Of a DNA stretch of 44,032 nucleotides, positions 26,454-35,135 are shown one piece after another (the stretch's first letter is position 1; the number at the start of each line of letters is the position of its first letter). Position numbers and translations under genes: made by a program. The stretch is taken from positions 1 to 44,032 of IMG/VR virus record IMGVR_UViG_3300027861_000053. The stretch is one strand, 5' to 3'. The notes below the pieces were generated by a model, which was not told the DNA's origin, did not search any database, and saw only the letters and a list, made by a program, of their open reading frames with translations. The stretch comes from a virus.

Positions 26454-27908
26454 TTATAGTCCTTTAAATAACACGAAGTTATTAGCAGCTTGAACAACTA
26501 AACATCTTTCTGATAGGAAGTTTACTTCCATAGCATCAAGATCTGAAGTGAAAGCTCCACCCGCAGAACCAGTTAACCAAGACTTCATACGTCTGTCATC
26601 TCCTTGAGAAGCTCTGTAACGCACGTGTAAGAATGGTCGTCTGATGTTAGTTCCTAAGATTTGATCGTAAACTGTAGAAGTTCCAGCAGGAATTAATACA
26701 CCTTCAATAGAAGAAGGTCCTACCATAGCACCTCTTGTAGAAGCATCATTTAAGTATTTCCAATCAGTCTTATAGAAATCGTAAGATCCTCTACGGAATC
26801 CGCTAAACCCTAAGTTTAAAGCCATTTCTTCAGAATTTTCAAATAATCCAAAAGCAGTACCACCAGCGTATCCACCAGAGATAGAAGCTAACATATCGTC
26901 AAAATCCAAAGCTGTTTGTCTTTGTAAGAATAACATGTTTTCTTCAATTGCTCCTTGAGTATCTAAATTTTTCAAAATAGCATCAAAAGAATCAAGTCCT
27001 GCAGCAGCAGTAAATCCTGTTTGCACATTACCTCTATCAGTAATAGCAGCAAAAAGACCTTGTGTACCAGACGTACCAGGATTCGCAATCGCACCTGAAC
27101 CAACAGCAGCAATTTCACCTTCTACTAATGACATTTCTAAGTAATCTTCAAAACGTAAACGTGTTTCAGATTCAGCTTTTAAATACCATAAGTATCCAGA
27201 TGTCCCGTCTTCAGTAGCAACTTCAACCCAACCAATTTGTGCCATATCAGATCCGTTTACAACGTATTTATTTCTGATAATGATAGGTGAGTTAGAAAAT
27301 TGAGTGAATTGTGGATCAACACTTATATAACCATTTGGTGTAGCGACAGCATCAAAGTTTGGAGTAGTAGATCCTTTTCTATATTCAGAACCATATACAA
27401 ACACTTTAACATTACCAGCTAAACCAGCCGCAGCTATATTTAAAGCTGTGTAAGGTAAAGCAGTAATTGAACCAACACCTGCGCCACCTGGAGTAGAAGC
27501 GCTAACATAACATTTAACTTCACCGCCAAAGTCATCCATTACTACAACAGTAGCTCCAACAGATATAACATTTGTTACAGAAGCAGCAATAGCTCCTCCA
27601 AAGTTAATAACATTACTAACTCCATAAGCAGGCGTAAGCCCTTCGTAAGCAATGTGTAATCTATTTTGTTCAGACCAAATTACTTGATCAGAAGTCATTG
27701 GCATTTCAGCGCCAACCATTCTTAAAAAGCCAGATAACGTTCTGTTTCCATAACGCTCTACTTCTTGTTCGTATACTTCAGGTAGATATTGCTGTGCAAA
27801 ATCCACGAAGTTAGCACCTGCAGCATTGTTCCATTGTAGGTAATTGCTGTTTAATACTTCTTGTGCTTGAGATGGGATTAAACTCCCAAATTGAGGTTGT
27901 AAACTCAT
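26454..27908 (-). CDS. Major capsid protein
   Basis: A 484-residue protein following the portal and scaffold-like genes, which is where the major capsid gene is expected. The N-terminal part has helix-rich sequence (FAQQYLPEVYEQEVERYGNR) and a segment MPMTSDQVIWSEQNRLHIAY. The middle is beta-rich, and the end (SDLDAMEVNFLSERCLVVQA) fits the terminal strand of HK97-fold capsids seen in crAss-like and related phages. The gene is richer in G and C and in well-translated codons than its neighbours, as expected for the most abundant virion protein. It is followed by a strong hairpin. The assignment is from position, size and composition; no fold search was possible. Confidence 0.85.
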   Translation of the reverse strand: MSLQPQFGSLIPSQAQEVLNSNYLQWNNAAGANFVDFAQQYLPEVYEQEVERYGNRTLSGFLRMVGAEMPMTSDQVIWSEQNRLHIAYEGLTPAYGVSNVINFGGAIAASVTNVISVGATVVVMDDFGGEVKCYVSASTPGGAGVGSITALPYTALNIAAAGLAGNVKVFVYGSEYRKGSTTPNFDAVATPNGYISVDPQFTQFSNSPIIIRNKYVVNGSDMAQIGWVEVATEDGTSGYLWYLKAESETRLRFEDYLEMSLVEGEIAAVGSGAIANPGTSGTQGLFAAITDRGNVQTGFTAAAGLDSFDAILKNLDTQGAIEENMLFLQRQTALDFDDMLASISGGYAGGTAFGLFENSEEMALNLGFSGFRRGSYDFYKTDWKYLNDASTRGAMVGPSSIEGVLIPAGTSTVYDQILGTNIRRPFLHVRYRASQGDDRRMKSWLTGSAGGAFTSDLDAMEVNFLSERCLVVQAANNFVLFKGL

Positions 27909-27924
27909 AATTGTTTAAATTTTT

Positions 27925-29106
27925 TTAGTTAAATTTTTTTGTTTTTATTCTTAATTTAGAAGAATCTGCACCACTTATAGACCTAACTTTAATTCCATTA
28001 ACAAAAACACTACCAGCATTACCCTCTTTTCGGGCTTCAGTTGTAATGTTTTTAGACTTAGCAACTACATCTTTAACTGCATCTGCTTTTCCTTGTTCAT
28101 AAAAGTGTTGTGCTATAGTATCTGCGTTTCGCGCAGCGTACATGGCTTTATGATAACCTTTTGGATCTTTTAAACTACCATCGTCTGCTAAGAACTTCGT
28201 AACAAAATGGGTTATGTCTAATTGATTTTCAACTACATCGCTTGGATTTTTAATACCATATCTAAATTTCTTTTCTCCTAAATCAAAATCGAAACCTTCG
28301 AAATCTTTATTAAAAGTGTCTTTAGTTATGCGTTCAAATTCTGCACGCTGTTTGGTTCTCAATATTTCATCTTCATTATATCTATTAAAAAAGTCAACGG
28401 CTTTTTTTTGATCAGGATTAACGGTTGATTTCAACTTGATTTCATCGTAATACTTATCCTTAAGACCATCTAAATAGCTTTTAGCTTTTCCAATTTCTTC
28501 TTTATACGCTAGTTTCTTTTTTCTAACTTCGCGTTCTTCGTCTACCTCTTCATCATATTTAAAATTATCTTCTAATAAAAAGTTAACTTCATCATAATCT
28601 AAGTGTGGACGTGTGTTTTTATAATATTCTCTAAGCAAAGTACTATTATCAACATTTGAGTAGTCAGCATTTAATCTAACATAATCTTCAATTGTAGAAC
28701 CAGGTACTTCATCCATAAAAGAAACTAGCTTTTCAATGTTTTCAGGTAAAGGTTTACCTAATACCTTTTGATCTCTTACAGCTTCTTTTACTTCTTTTTG
28801 TATTTCTTTAGTATTTATTTCTGAGTCTGATATTTCTTTAATAACATTCTCAACGGGTTTTTTGTCTCCTTGTCCCACTGCTTGCAATTCCACCTTGGAT
28901 CCTTCTTCGAGTAACACGCTTTCCTCTGAGCTTTGCTTTTGAACGGCATCTAAATCTATTTTTATTGGTTCTTCTTTTTTATTAACTGCAGCAAAATCCA
29001 TTTTAACGGTTTCTTCTGGTGCAATTAATTTTTTAGGTATTTTCTTTTTTACTTTAAAATCACCTTCCTGTTTAACAGGTTCTTTTACTTTTGTTTCTTT
29101 TGACAT
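27925..29106 (-). CDS. Scaffold-like protein (393 aa)
   Basis: The protein is highly charged and low in hydrophobic residues, with Lys/Glu-rich segments throughout (KVKEPVKQEGDFKVKKKIPK at the start) and predicted coiled coil in the middle (YKEEIGKAKSYLDGLKDKYY). This is the usual composition of phage scaffolding proteins, and its place between portal and major capsid is the canonical scaffold position. It would direct capsid assembly and then leave the head. There is no visible protease motif. It could alternatively be a structural inner-head protein. The leader is identical over 20 bases to that of the capsid-adjacent gene. Confidence 0.7.
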   Translation of the reverse strand: MSKETKVKEPVKQEGDFKVKKKIPKKLIAPEETVKMDFAAVNKKEEPIKIDLDAVQKQSSEESVLLEEGSKVELQAVGQGDKKPVENVIKEISDSEINTKEIQKEVKEAVRDQKVLGKPLPENIEKLVSFMDEVPGSTIEDYVRLNADYSNVDNSTLLREYYKNTRPHLDYDEVNFLLEDNFKYDEEVDEEREVRKKKLAYKEEIGKAKSYLDGLKDKYYDEIKLKSTVNPDQKKAVDFFNRYNEDEILRTKQRAEFERITKDTFNKDFEGFDFDLGEKKFRYGIKNPSDVVENQLDITHFVTKFLADDGSLKDPKGYHKAMYAARNADTIAQHFYEQGKADAVKDVVAKSKNITTEARKEGNAGSVFVNGIKVRSISGADSSKLRIKTKKFN

Positions 29107-29123
29107 AATATAATATAATTAAA
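29104..29123 (-). promoter_or_regulatory. Leader element ahead of scaffold-like gene (copy 1)
   Basis: Minus-strand sequence TTTAATTATATTATATTATG ends in the ATG of the scaffold-like gene and is an exact copy of the leader at 26366-26385. No Shine-Dalgarno is present. Its role is unproven. Confidence 0.4.
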
Positions 29124-29136
29124 AATTGATAATTCT

Positions 29137-31551
29137 TTATCTAGGATTAAATTGCTCTAGTCCAAACCCTCCTAAGCCATCAAACCCAGCGGATTCAAAG
29201 TCTTGAGGCAAAGTGTTGTTTTGTCTTTGATTTATTAATTGAGATTCTTGTGTTCCTTGAAGTTGTATTCTACTATCTTTTCTATCTTCAATCTCTTGTT
29301 CTTTTTGAGTCTCACCTTTAGCTTTCATTTGAGCTAATTGCATATTGTAACTAAACTCTTCTGCCATTAGTTCTTTTTTAACCTTAGCTTCTTGAAGCAT
29401 TTTATTTATTTCAAACTGTATTTTTGCTTGTTCTATTTGTATAGTTGTTTCTGCTAAAGCTTGTTGTTTTTGCATTTCTGCTTCAATAGCTTGTTGAGCT
29501 GCTTGAGCGTTTGCTTGAGCTTGAGCTTGTATATTAGCTTGCTGATTAGCCTGATCTTTAGCTGCTTTAGCTTTTCTTTTTTGTTTTAATAAAGCGTTTG
29601 CTAGTTTTATATTTTTAACTTGACGAATATCAATAGCATCATCTAAATCAATACCACCAGAAGCAAGTGCTGTTTGTATGTTTTGTTCTAGTTGCGCTTT
29701 CATCTCATCGTCTGGTTCTAATTCTAAGAATATACCAAAGTCCATTAAAGTTTTTTCTTGCAACTCTTCTAGTGTCCCAGTATTATAAGATGATATTGAA
29801 TCTATTAAAGCGGCTCTAGTTAAAGGATAGTCTAAGGCATCTGCTATTCTCAACGCTATATTTTCGCATGTTCTTAAGGTAAGGTATAAACCACCTTGCA
29901 TAACATGTCTTAACGCTGTGTTAGAGTTTGCAGCTGCCATTTTTTGTAATCCTACTAATGCGTTTGCGTCTGGAGTACTAGCATCTGTTGCTTCGTTTAA
30001 TCCAGTTACGTCTCTTATCATCTGTAAGTAGTACTGATATGTCTGTATTAATGAACCTATTTTTGCGTTACCTGAAGAAGTTTGAAGTTCTTGAATAGGA
30101 ACTTTGCCTCTATTGGGATCTCCTTCTTGAGTCATAGATCTACCTACAATACTACCAGTTTGGAAGTACATATTAAGAGCCTCTTGAGCGTTATAATTAG
30201 TTCCATTACCTAAGTCTACTTCAGCTAAACCATCAACGTCTACAAAAACACCATCTGGAACCATTCTAGATAACACTTGCTGTAGCTTTAAATGAGTTAA
30301 CTGAATCATGTCAGCAAAACCAGTTATTCTACTAACAGTTGACTCTATCATACCTTTGTACATTCTAGGAGCACATATAGAGTAATTCATGTTAACCTTA
30401 GTGACGTTAGCATTAGGTCTTGTCATATTTTCTGACAACTTCCACTCTAGCATCATTTCATGGCCTAATATTTTAGCGCCAGTATATAAAACCTCTATAG
30501 CTCTACCAACTCTTTCAAAGTTGTCACTTTCAGGTGGATTAAATGTGTCTGGCTTTTCTAAAGCTTTTTCTAAACCTTGATCAGTTTGTTTTATTTTAAA
30601 AACTTGATTAGTATAGGTTTTGTATTCAAAATACAATACCTGAACTTGGTTAGAAGAATCTTGTTGCGCGTAAAAATTTCTAGTATAATTTGCATCACCA
30701 GGAAACTTTTCTATTTCTTTTAATTCTTCATCCGTTAAACCAGGAAATTGTTTCTTAAGTTCTACTAAACTTATAGACTTAACTTCACCAGCGTAGTATA
30801 TATCATCAAAGTTAGGATCTTCCGTATAAGAATAAACTAAATTAGATGGATCAACATAGTTTAAAGTAACACCGTTAGATAGGTTAAAATCTGTTTTAAC
30901 AGCACTTATACCTATAATAGTAAGATCAGCTATTAATCTTCTTTTTATTAATTCGTATTTGTTAGCTGCTAAGACGTTTTCAATAGCTTCTTCTTCTGCT
31001 ATCTCTATAGACTGCTTATATGATAATTGCATATGAAGGTCTAATTCATCTTGAGATTCCGGTATATTATTAGGGTCATTACTATTAAAGAAATTCATAC
31101 CCGTAGCGTCGTTTGTTGCTTGGATTATTTCTTTAGCATACATGTCTCTCATTATAGCGTCTGCGTACTTTGTTCTTTGCTTTAAAGATTCTGGGTCTTG
31201 AGCATATGCTTTTATGTCAAATATCTTCTGAGACATACCGTTAACTATAATATCAACAAATTTTGGTATAATAGGAACTGGTTTCCAGTCTAAGTTTAAA
31301 TAAGACAAATCGCCATTAATAGACAATTCATCTTTATATTTTTGAACAGGTTGTTCACCTCTAGCGTAAAGTCTTAGTCTGTGAAAGTTTAACCAACTGT
31401 TTTGGTATCTATTTCCCATGCCGCCTCTGTCTCCTGAGAACCATTCGCCTTCAATGGCGCGAGCTACGGCGTAACCGTAATCATAACCTTGCTTCTCTTC
31501 GTCCGATACTACTTGACTTGGAAATGAACCTACGTAATTAGTATAAATCAT
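29137..31551 (-). CDS. Portal protein
   Basis: An 804-residue protein directly downstream of terL with no gap between the genes. The N-terminal part has the aromatic and basic stretch LNFHRLRLYARGEQPVQKYK and LDWKPVPIIPKFVDIIVNGM, typical of portal proteins of crAss-like and related podoviruses. A long helical stem region is seen around residues 390-560 and a Gln/Ala-rich coiled coil occupies about residues 645-760 (AAQQAIEAEMQKQQALAETT), where podovirus portals often have a barrel extension. Twelve copies form the DNA channel at the head vertex. The final ~30 residues are Gln, Gly and Phe-rich and probably flexible. Confidence 0.85.
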   Translation of the reverse strand: MIYTNYVGSFPSQVVSDEEKQGYDYGYAVARAIEGEWFSGDRGGMGNRYQNSWLNFHRLRLYARGEQPVQKYKDELSINGDLSYLNLDWKPVPIIPKFVDIIVNGMSQKIFDIKAYAQDPESLKQRTKYADAIMRDMYAKEIIQATNDATGMNFFNSNDPNNIPESQDELDLHMQLSYKQSIEIAEEEAIENVLAANKYELIKRRLIADLTIIGISAVKTDFNLSNGVTLNYVDPSNLVYSYTEDPNFDDIYYAGEVKSISLVELKKQFPGLTDEELKEIEKFPGDANYTRNFYAQQDSSNQVQVLYFEYKTYTNQVFKIKQTDQGLEKALEKPDTFNPPESDNFERVGRAIEVLYTGAKILGHEMMLEWKLSENMTRPNANVTKVNMNYSICAPRMYKGMIESTVSRITGFADMIQLTHLKLQQVLSRMVPDGVFVDVDGLAEVDLGNGTNYNAQEALNMYFQTGSIVGRSMTQEGDPNRGKVPIQELQTSSGNAKIGSLIQTYQYYLQMIRDVTGLNEATDASTPDANALVGLQKMAAANSNTALRHVMQGGLYLTLRTCENIALRIADALDYPLTRAALIDSISSYNTGTLEELQEKTLMDFGIFLELEPDDEMKAQLEQNIQTALASGGIDLDDAIDIRQVKNIKLANALLKQKRKAKAAKDQANQQANIQAQAQANAQAAQQAIEAEMQKQQALAETTIQIEQAKIQFEINKMLQEAKVKKELMAEEFSYNMQLAQMKAKGETQKEQEIEDRKDSRIQLQGTQESQLINQRQNNTLPQDFESAGFDGLGGFGLEQFNPR

Positions 31552-33768
31552 TTATTGTATTATTTTTGAACTAAATCCTTCGTTATTATATTTCTTAAAA
31601 CCTAATGGTTTTGTTTCTAATTTTCTTTTAAAAATTGGATTATATTTGTTTTTGTTACAAGCCATTATAGCTAAACCAGAACTAATTGATGCATCATGCT
31701 TTGTTCTGTTATTTATATCAAATCTAGCCCAATCATTTAATGTTCTTTGAAAATAAACATCACCATATGATTCTCCTAAATTTCCAACATAAGTTTCTAT
31801 GTAAGATTCAATTGCTGCAGCATGAGCTTGTTTAACATCTTCACTAGAGTTAGGTATTCCGCCAATTTCTCTTTCTGTTACAGATAACTTTGCTATAGCT
31901 TTGTCTGGTCTGTTCATAGAAAAACCTCTATAACCTCTTCTTTTAAAATAATATAAAAGTCTTGGTTTGTTGTTTTCAGCTAATATTGGCATGCCATAAA
32001 AAATACAGGCCATTAAAACATCTTCAAAAAATATTTCTGCTGTTTGTGGTCTAGCTATGTACTCTAAAAAAAAGCTATTCATAGGGGCATTTTCCATAGA
32101 AAACTTAGTTAAACCGTGTAGTGATCCGTTAGAACCACGAGAATCAACCGTACCTGATATATCATAGCTATCACAACCAAAAGCACCCACGTGTTCATTA
32201 GCAGGATATTTTAATCCGTTTTTTAATATTAATCTATTTTGTAATTGAATAGGTGGTATCCAAGAGATTTTAAATCTTCCATCTTTATTTGGAACAAACA
32301 TAACACCGCTTGGGCTATCTTTTATTCCATTGTGCCAATTAAAAGAACCTGTTGTTATTAACGATTCACTTTTACAGTCTTCATTAAAATCAATTTGCTC
32401 ATATATTCTAGTTAGATTAAATATAGATTGTTTAGCTTCATCTCTAAAAGCATGTTGCTCAGTTCTTGGAAACTGTCTATAAAATTCATTTAAACCATCT
32501 TGATCTTTTTTAAGACCTTCTACTTCGTTTTGCCAATATTCTATTACACCTTTTCTTATTTGTTGACCATGAGGTCCAAAGGTATCTTTTTTTGGAGTGT
32601 CGAAGACAGGTATTCCATAAGAATTAATGTATCCTTCGTAGTTCCATTCCATAGGTATGAATAAAGAATATAATCCTGAACGAGTTTGTCCATTGGCATT
32701 TCTTTCGTTAACATCTGAGTCATAATATAATTTTTTGAAGTTATCACCGCCTTTATCTAAGGCATTAGACGTACTTCCCATCATACACTTACCAATTACT
32801 TTACTACCTAGTCTAAGGGTGGTTTTCGTAACACGCCAGTTGTTGAGGATGTTGTTGGGCCTTTCCCATTTCCCTGATTCATCGTGGACGAGGAGTTTGA
32901 GCTTTTCACCATCATAGGAGTTGTCACCGGTGTTCTTCCAATCGATCGTGGTGTCCAAACCGGTAATTTCTTTAAGGGTTTCATTGGAATCAAGTTTTCT
33001 ACGGGTAAATTTGGAGGCAGGGACTCTGTAAGCAAGTTCGGTCTTAGGCCTGTCCATCCCGTCCTGTATTGGTTTGAAAAAGAAGGGATAATTGACGGAA
33101 ATTGGTACGACCTTATCTGTGAACATCTTCTTAGCATCGGGACCAGATTTGGACAATATTCCAAACCGTGAATCTGTTGATATTGTAGCAAGGTTGACCG
33201 ATTCAGCTGAGGACATAAATGAAAATCCTGACCTACGGTTTTTAAGATAACACATTCCATAACACCTGGTATCTGCTTTACAAGCTTCCCAGAAAATGTA
33301 GAATAATCTATTTGATTCCCTAAAGTCTGGTTGCCCAACATCAATCTTGGACCACTGCAGGTACATATAATGAGTGCCAGTAATATAAGTAGGACTACCT
33401 TGGTTATAGAACCAAAAACCTTCTTCACGTTTAATAAATTCTTTGTCAATATAGTCATACCATTTTTCTTTAAATTCTGCTGGATACTCTTCCCAATCAA
33501 ATACTGATTTTATTCTATTTAATTCTTTAGGATAAGCGGTGTGACTCCATTTGTTTTCTTCAAATTTAGTAACATCTTGTTGTTTAGGCAAAGCTATTTT
33601 TAGGTTTTGTATTTCATATATTTCACCTATTTCACCTGTTTTACTTATAACTACGACATCATAGTCTTCGTTATATCCATACTCCCATTTTTTATACCTA
33701 TTGTTTCTTTTTAAAACTTTAGGTTTAATGTGGTCTTTTAATACTTTATATAGAGTTTGCTCGTACAT
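31552..33768 (-). CDS. terL: Terminase large subunit (packaging ATPase and nuclease)
   Basis: The 738-residue protein packages DNA into the prohead. The ATPase part shows a Walker A-like motif at about 175-183 (LKNRRSGFS), Walker B at 291-297 (KLLVHDE) and the coupling motif GSTSN at 331-335. The nuclease part has likely acidic ligands at D533 (GCDSYD), E582 (FFEDV) and D692 (HDASIS). It has an extra N-terminal region of about 110 residues. It starts on a one-base TAATG overlap with the upstream small gene. A stretch at about 32.81-33.37 kb inside the ATPase part uses GC-rich codons (TCC, ACC, AGG, GTC, CTC, AAC) unlike the rest of the gene, although the protein reads through without disruption. 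Confidence 0.93.
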   Translation of the reverse strand: MYEQTLYKVLKDHIKPKVLKRNNRYKKWEYGYNEDYDVVVISKTGEIGEIYEIQNLKIALPKQQDVTKFEENKWSHTAYPKELNRIKSVFDWEEYPAEFKEKWYDYIDKEFIKREEGFWFYNQGSPTYITGTHYMYLQWSKIDVGQPDFRESNRLFYIFWEACKADTRCYGMCYLKNRRSGFSFMSSAESVNLATISTDSRFGILSKSGPDAKKMFTDKVVPISVNYPFFFKPIQDGMDRPKTELAYRVPASKFTRRKLDSNETLKEITGLDTTIDWKNTGDNSYDGEKLKLLVHDESGKWERPNNILNNWRVTKTTLRLGSKVIGKCMMGSTSNALDKGGDNFKKLYYDSDVNERNANGQTRSGLYSLFIPMEWNYEGYINSYGIPVFDTPKKDTFGPHGQQIRKGVIEYWQNEVEGLKKDQDGLNEFYRQFPRTEQHAFRDEAKQSIFNLTRIYEQIDFNEDCKSESLITTGSFNWHNGIKDSPSGVMFVPNKDGRFKISWIPPIQLQNRLILKNGLKYPANEHVGAFGCDSYDISGTVDSRGSNGSLHGLTKFSMENAPMNSFFLEYIARPQTAEIFFEDVLMACIFYGMPILAENNKPRLLYYFKRRGYRGFSMNRPDKAIAKLSVTEREIGGIPNSSEDVKQAHAAAIESYIETYVGNLGESYGDVYFQRTLNDWARFDINNRTKHDASISSGLAIMACNKNKYNPIFKRKLETKPLGFKKYNNEGFSSKIIQ

Positions 33769-34043
33769 TATTTAGATCTACCTTCAGCAAAACCTTTAAA
33801 AGTTTTTTCTTCTTTAACTTCTTTAGGTTTTTCATTTAACAAGTTCTCTTCGTTTTGTATTCTATTTAATATTTCAAAAGCATCAAATATAGCTAGCTTC
33901 TTAGTAGCTGCTGCATTTTTTAATCTATCAGCAGTTATATCCTCTCCAGAATCAACAATAGCCTCTTTAGCTACCTTTATTAATTCTTCAACTGCTACAT
34001 GCCCAGCTAGGATTATATTCTTCTTCGTTTCCTTTATATTCAT
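33768..34043 (-). CDS. Candidate terminase small subunit (91 aa)
   Basis: The 91-residue protein lies immediately before terL, shares one base with it, and is helical (AGHVAVEELIKVAKEAIVDS, then LKNAAATKKLAIFDAFEI), with a charged tail. Small terminase subunits usually occupy this place and are helical oligomers of about 100-180 residues, so this is a positional candidate. It lacks a recognisable helix-turn-helix, and is short for the family. It overlaps the upstream gene by 56 bases, which is unusual but both frames read as good protein. Alternative: an unrelated head-assembly cofactor. Confidence 0.5.
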   Translation of the reverse strand: MNIKETKKNIILAGHVAVEELIKVAKEAIVDSGEDITADRLKNAAATKKLAIFDAFEILNRIQNEENLLNEKPKEVKEEKTFKGFAEGRSK

Positions 34044-34593
34044 ACTTAATTACAATATCATTAGATTTCATACAATAAATTCTTTCTTTGTCAATCAAGA
34101 ACTCCCATTCACCACCAGGCGTGTAACCAACTAAGTCTCCTGGTGTTATTTTAAGAGCTTCTAAAGACTTATTTCCGTATTTTAATATACCAACAAGGCT
34201 TTGCTCTTTATCATTAACTAGACTGTTTGTGTTTTTTATAGGTTTTATGAAACATCTGTTATTAATAGAGTTCCAACCGTCTTTATTTTTATATAAATAT
34301 ATTTGATCTAAAGCACAAAAGTAAAGGTTTTCTTTAAAAAAAGATCTACTCTTCTTTTTCTTACCTCTAGAATCATAAAAAGTTCTAAACACATTTTGGT
34401 GTATAATTATAGTATCACCAATTTTTATGTTTGTTTTAAAAGCTAAAGGTATAGCTATAACTATAGCCTGTCTATTTACAAACTTAAAGCTTTCAACTTT
34501 ACTGTTTACAACTAAATCTTTATCTTCAACTTTAATTTTATTATTGTATTTATCACCAATTGGTTCTACAATAAAATCATACAAACTATTCAT
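33988..34593 (-). CDS. Protein with two tandem GroES-like (cpn10-like) domains
   Basis: The 201-residue protein appears to contain the cpn10 beta-barrel pattern twice. Domain 1 (about 5-101) runs from FIVEPIGDKY through AIVIAIPLAF and NIKIGDTIIIHQNV to YFCALDQIYLYK. Domain 2 (about 113-186) runs from RCFIKPI through LVGILKYGN and LKITPGDLVGYTPGG to IYCMKSNDIVIKYE. Each follows the GroES order: entry strand, turn, strand, GD-containing strand, then the closing DI-V strand. A mobile loop like that of GroES is not obvious in either copy, so it may not cap GroEL in the normal way. A canonical GroES and GroEL lie about 8 kb away. Its neighbours are small virion or packaging genes. The fold is inferred by eye. 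Confidence 0.6.
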   Translation of the reverse strand: MNSLYDFIVEPIGDKYNNKIKVEDKDLVVNSKVESFKFVNRQAIVIAIPLAFKTNIKIGDTIIIHQNVFRTFYDSRGKKKKSRSFFKENLYFCALDQIYLYKNKDGWNSINNRCFIKPIKNTNSLVNDKEQSLVGILKYGNKSLEALKITPGDLVGYTPGGEWEFLIDKERIYCMKSNDIVIKYEYKGNEEEYNPSWACSS

Positions 34594-34820
34594 TAGTATT
34601 CTAAATCATACTCAACAGATATAGCCATGTTAGAATTAAACTTCTTCCATGGCATTACCTCATTGTTTTTCTTTATATGTATATTATAAGATTTGTCAGA
34701 CTCATCTAAAAGTATATGAGAGATTTCATGTCCACCATAAACTTGTTGACCAACTGAATAATGCATTGCTTCATTTTTATAATCTGAACCAATACTTATC
34801 TTTCTAATATTATTTTTCAT
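34593..34820 (-). CDS. Small hypothetical protein (75 aa)
   Basis: A 75-residue protein with the look of a small beta-sheet domain (MHYSVGQQVYGGHEISHILL, then NIHIKKNNEVMPWKKF, ending AISVEYDLEY). It overlaps the preceding gene by 11 bases and the following one by a single base (TAATG), so translation is probably coupled. The pattern looks conserved rather than random, but I know no function. It sits upstream of the double GroES-like gene, with which it may act. Confidence 0.6.
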   Translation of the reverse strand: MKNNIRKISIGSDYKNEAMHYSVGQQVYGGHEISHILLDESDKSYNIHIKKNNEVMPWKKFNSNMAISVEYDLEY

Positions 34821-35073
34821 CTTCTTTTTCGATCTCAGTATAAGAACCGTCTTTTAAATCAATATTTACTTGACCGTATTCATTTTCTAGTTCTTTTTTA
34901 GTAGCTTCTATCTCTTTAGATAACTCAGCTATTTGACCGTGAACATTTTGTTTTTGTACATCTAACACACCTAAAGTTCTTAAACCTTCTGTTAGTTTAG
35001 CTTGTTGCTCTTGTACAGTTTTTAATTGCTCTTCAGTAATCATTGCTTTTACCATTTCTTTTACTTTACTCAT
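34810..35073 (-). CDS. Coiled-coil hypothetical protein (87 aa)
   Basis: The 87-residue product is a continuous charged helix with heptad spacing (MITEEQLKTVQEQQAKLTEG, ELSKEIEATKKELENEYGQV) and an acidic tail. It is probably a short coiled-coil oligomer. Small coiled coils beside packaging genes can be scaffolding or terminase cofactors, but nothing here specifies which. Its leader shares the motif ATCAAATAAAATTA with the groEL leader. Confidence 0.6.
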   Translation of the reverse strand: MSKVKEMVKAMITEEQLKTVQEQQAKLTEGLRTLGVLDVQKQNVHGQIAELSKEIEATKKELENEYGQVNIDLKDGSYTEIEKEDEK

Positions 35074-35135
35074 AATTTAATTTTATTTGATTATTAATAT
35101 TTACTTATTTATATAGTCACCTATATATTAGTTAT

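Noticed and set aside
32808-33500. A 230-codon open frame on the minus strand overlapping terL in another frame, and a 95-codon frame on the opposite strand.
   Set aside because: Both lie in the GC-rich codon island of terL, where stop codons are rare by composition. Their translations have no coherent domain, and terL is intact in the true frame.
35104-35124. A minus-strand sequence (ATATAGGTGACTATATAAATA) resembling the SP6 RNA polymerase promoter.
   Set aside because: The match is short, lacks two central bases and occurs once. No phage RNA polymerase is in the window, and chance similarity in AT-rich DNA is likely.
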